Assembly (NCBI RefSeq): GCF_022695595.1
Contig: NZ_CP074380.1
Location: 3,031,501 to 3,095,500 of the forward strand
DNA length: 64,000 nt
Reading direction: 5' to 3'
Source of the DNA: Streptomyces sp. MST-110588
GTDB lineage: Bacteria; Actinomycetota; Actinomycetes; Streptomycetales; Streptomycetaceae
Below, one piece after another: positions 62,749 to 64,000 of the stretch. Position 1 is the stretch's first letter. Each line of letters opens with the position of its first letter. The position numbers and the translations under genes were made by a program. A model generated the notes under the pieces. That model did no database searches, had not been told where the DNA came from, and was given only the letters and a program-made list of their open reading frames with translations.

Positions 62749-63471
62749 TCAAGGCGCCAGCCGCTCGACGACCCACCGCTCGTCCCCGACAGCCCCACCC
62801 ACCTCACCGTCCCCCTCCGTACGGACATACCGCAGCCGGTCGTGCAGCCGGTTCGCGCGCCCCTGCCAGAACTCCACCGTGTCGGCAGTGACACGGAAGC
62901 CGCCCCAGTGCGGTGGCGCCGGCACCTGCTCGCCCGCGGGGTAACGGGCGGCCAACTCCTCGTACGCCCGCTCCAGTTCCTCCCGGGACCCCACGACCGC
63001 GGACTGCTCGCTGGCCCATGCCCCCAATTGAGAACCGTGCGGCCGGGTACGGAAGTACGCGGCGGTCTCGTCGCGGCCGATCCGGGCCGCCGTACCGGTC
63101 ACGATCACCTGACGGGCGAGCGGGTGCCAGGGGAACAGCAGCGAGACATGCGGATTTTCCGCCAGGTCACGGCCTTTGCGGCTGGTGTAGTTGGTGAAGA
63201 AGACAAAGCCGTGCGCGTCGAACCGCTTGAGCAGTACGGTCCTTGAGCTCGGCCGCCCGGCCGCGTCGGCGGTCGAGACGACCATCGCGTTGGGCTCGTG
63301 CACTCCGCTGACCACCGCCTCCTTGAACCAGTGCGCGAACTGCTCGTACGGGGTGTCGGCGAGGTCGTCCTCCAGGAGCCCGTCGGCGCGGTAGTGCTCA
63401 CGCATGGACGACGGGTCGGGGACCGGGGAAACGGGCGCGTCGGCAGGGTGCACGGGCTCATCTTGCAACAT
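62749..63471 (-). CDS. pdxH: pyridoxamine 5'-phosphate oxidase
   Basis: Up to 240 residues (TTG 63471; GTG 63453 or ATG 63405 possible). FMN and substrate sites: [43 protein letters not shown], and the C-terminal [17 protein letters not shown]. It oxidises PNP/PMP to PLP in vitamin B6 synthesis. Cytoplasmic FMN dimer. In Streptomyces this gene often faces a citrate synthase gene, which may lie beyond 64000. Confidence 0.94.
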   Translation of the reverse strand: MLQDEPVHPADAPVSPVPDPSSMREHYRADGLLEDDLADTPYEQFAHWFKEAVVSGVHEPNAMVVSTADAAGRPSSRTVLLKRFDAHGFVFFTNYTSRKGRDLAENPHVSLLFPWHPLARQVIVTGTAARIGRDETAAYFRTRPHGSQLGAWASEQSAVVGSREELERAYEELAARYPAGEQVPAPPHWGGFRVTADTVEFWQGRANRLHDRLRYVRTEGDGEVGGAVGDERWVVERLAP

Positions 63472-64000
63472 CGCGGGGGCCTGGGCAGCCGGATGGCCGG
63501 AAAGTCTGCCCGCCGACGACAGCGCGTAACCCTCGCGTAAGCGAATCGCTCAGTGTGCCGGATCTCACGCTTCCCGGCACGTGCCGTACCGGCCAAAATC
63601 ATGGCGTTGCCCGCTGTGGCCTTCGGACAGCGCGGGATATCGTGTCGGCCCTGAAGAACGCCCGAAGAGCCTGATGAACGCCCGAAGACCGCGAAGAGAC
63701 TTCAAAGACCTCCACCGAGCTGTATCTTCCGGATCTCCCGGTTCTCCCGGACCTTCTGGATCTCCCGGTGAGCGCGCCGCGCCCGCGACGCCACCCGTCG
63801 GACCACCGGCCCTCCACGGGGCCGCGCCCGTCGGGTGACCAACGCCCATACGGGGCATCACCAGGAGAAGGCCAGAAAGACCGGAAAGACCCGAAAGGCC
63901 GGAACGGACCGCGAGCTGCCCGCGCAGCCGCGTAACCACCCCGGTCCTCGCACGCCGGACACGGCCGGACCGACCTGTCGGGACGGCCGGGCCGACCGGA
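63472..64000. other. right-end region without a complete gene
   Basis: 529 bp upstream of pdxH. No frame is convincing. Nine-bp repeats ATCTCCCGG (five copies, 63724-63768) and GACCGGAAA-type repeats near 63870-63895 are present. A divergent gene could begin beyond the window. Confidence 0.5.

Noticed and set aside
63581..63838. Small Gly/Ser/Pro frame at the right end
   Set aside because: Driven by a 9-bp repeat, no ribosome-binding site, frame not supported by codon use.

Overview
The window is very GC-rich, with strong G/C preference at third codon positions, long overlapping antisense frames, many GTG starts and several GTGA/ATGA stop-start overlaps. Gene content (three membrane Ser/Thr kinases, actinobacterial SoxR-type and DmdR1-type regulation, an Scr1/DUF397 module, two TTA-containing genes) points to a Streptomyces chromosome. 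No rRNA, tRNA, CRISPR array or complete mobile element was seen. The organism call is inference; no database search was possible.

Left part (1-25.5 kb): a two-component pair with a PspC-type histidine kinase, a Ser/Thr kinase, two more PspC/small membrane genes, a DoxX protein, a Gly-rich membrane protein and a Uma2 nuclease. Then guaA, divergent from a chorismate mutase gene that has what looks like a Phe/Tyr transcription attenuator (leader peptide at 12110 plus a perfect GC hairpin and T-run). Next come a ChoD-like GMC oxidoreductase and an aldehyde dehydrogenase, two further Ser/Thr kinases (one apparently split by a frameshift), and an XRE regulator divergent from an MFS exporter.

Middle part (24-45 kb): a membrane protein with a seven-residue repeat, a STAS anti-anti-sigma protein, an ECF-type sigma factor with a translationally coupled zinc anti-sigma, purU, an orphan substrate-binding lipoprotein, a Pro/Gln-rich membrane protein, a TPR regulator divergent from a primase/polymerase-domain protein, an ABC exporter pair, and an MFS exporter preceded by a textbook SoxR box. 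An acyltransferase/SGNH lipoprotein pair lies divergent to a response regulator-histidine kinase-GerMN lipoprotein operon.

Right part (48-64 kb): an ATPase/HTH/DUF397 module, then a 20-residue Asn/Asp/Gly peptide gene placed just before a PIMT-like methyltransferase with a TTA codon (the best candidate for an undescribed system here); a DesK-type two-component pair; an isochorismatase-family hydrolase divergent from PadR; an alpha/beta hydrolase; the iron regulator dmdR1 with a long antiparallel frame; a SIS protein; an SDR; a PAS protein; a probable small structured RNA with a 12-codon ORF; and pdxH. Short degenerate tandem repeats recur in many intergenic regions and in several coding regions.
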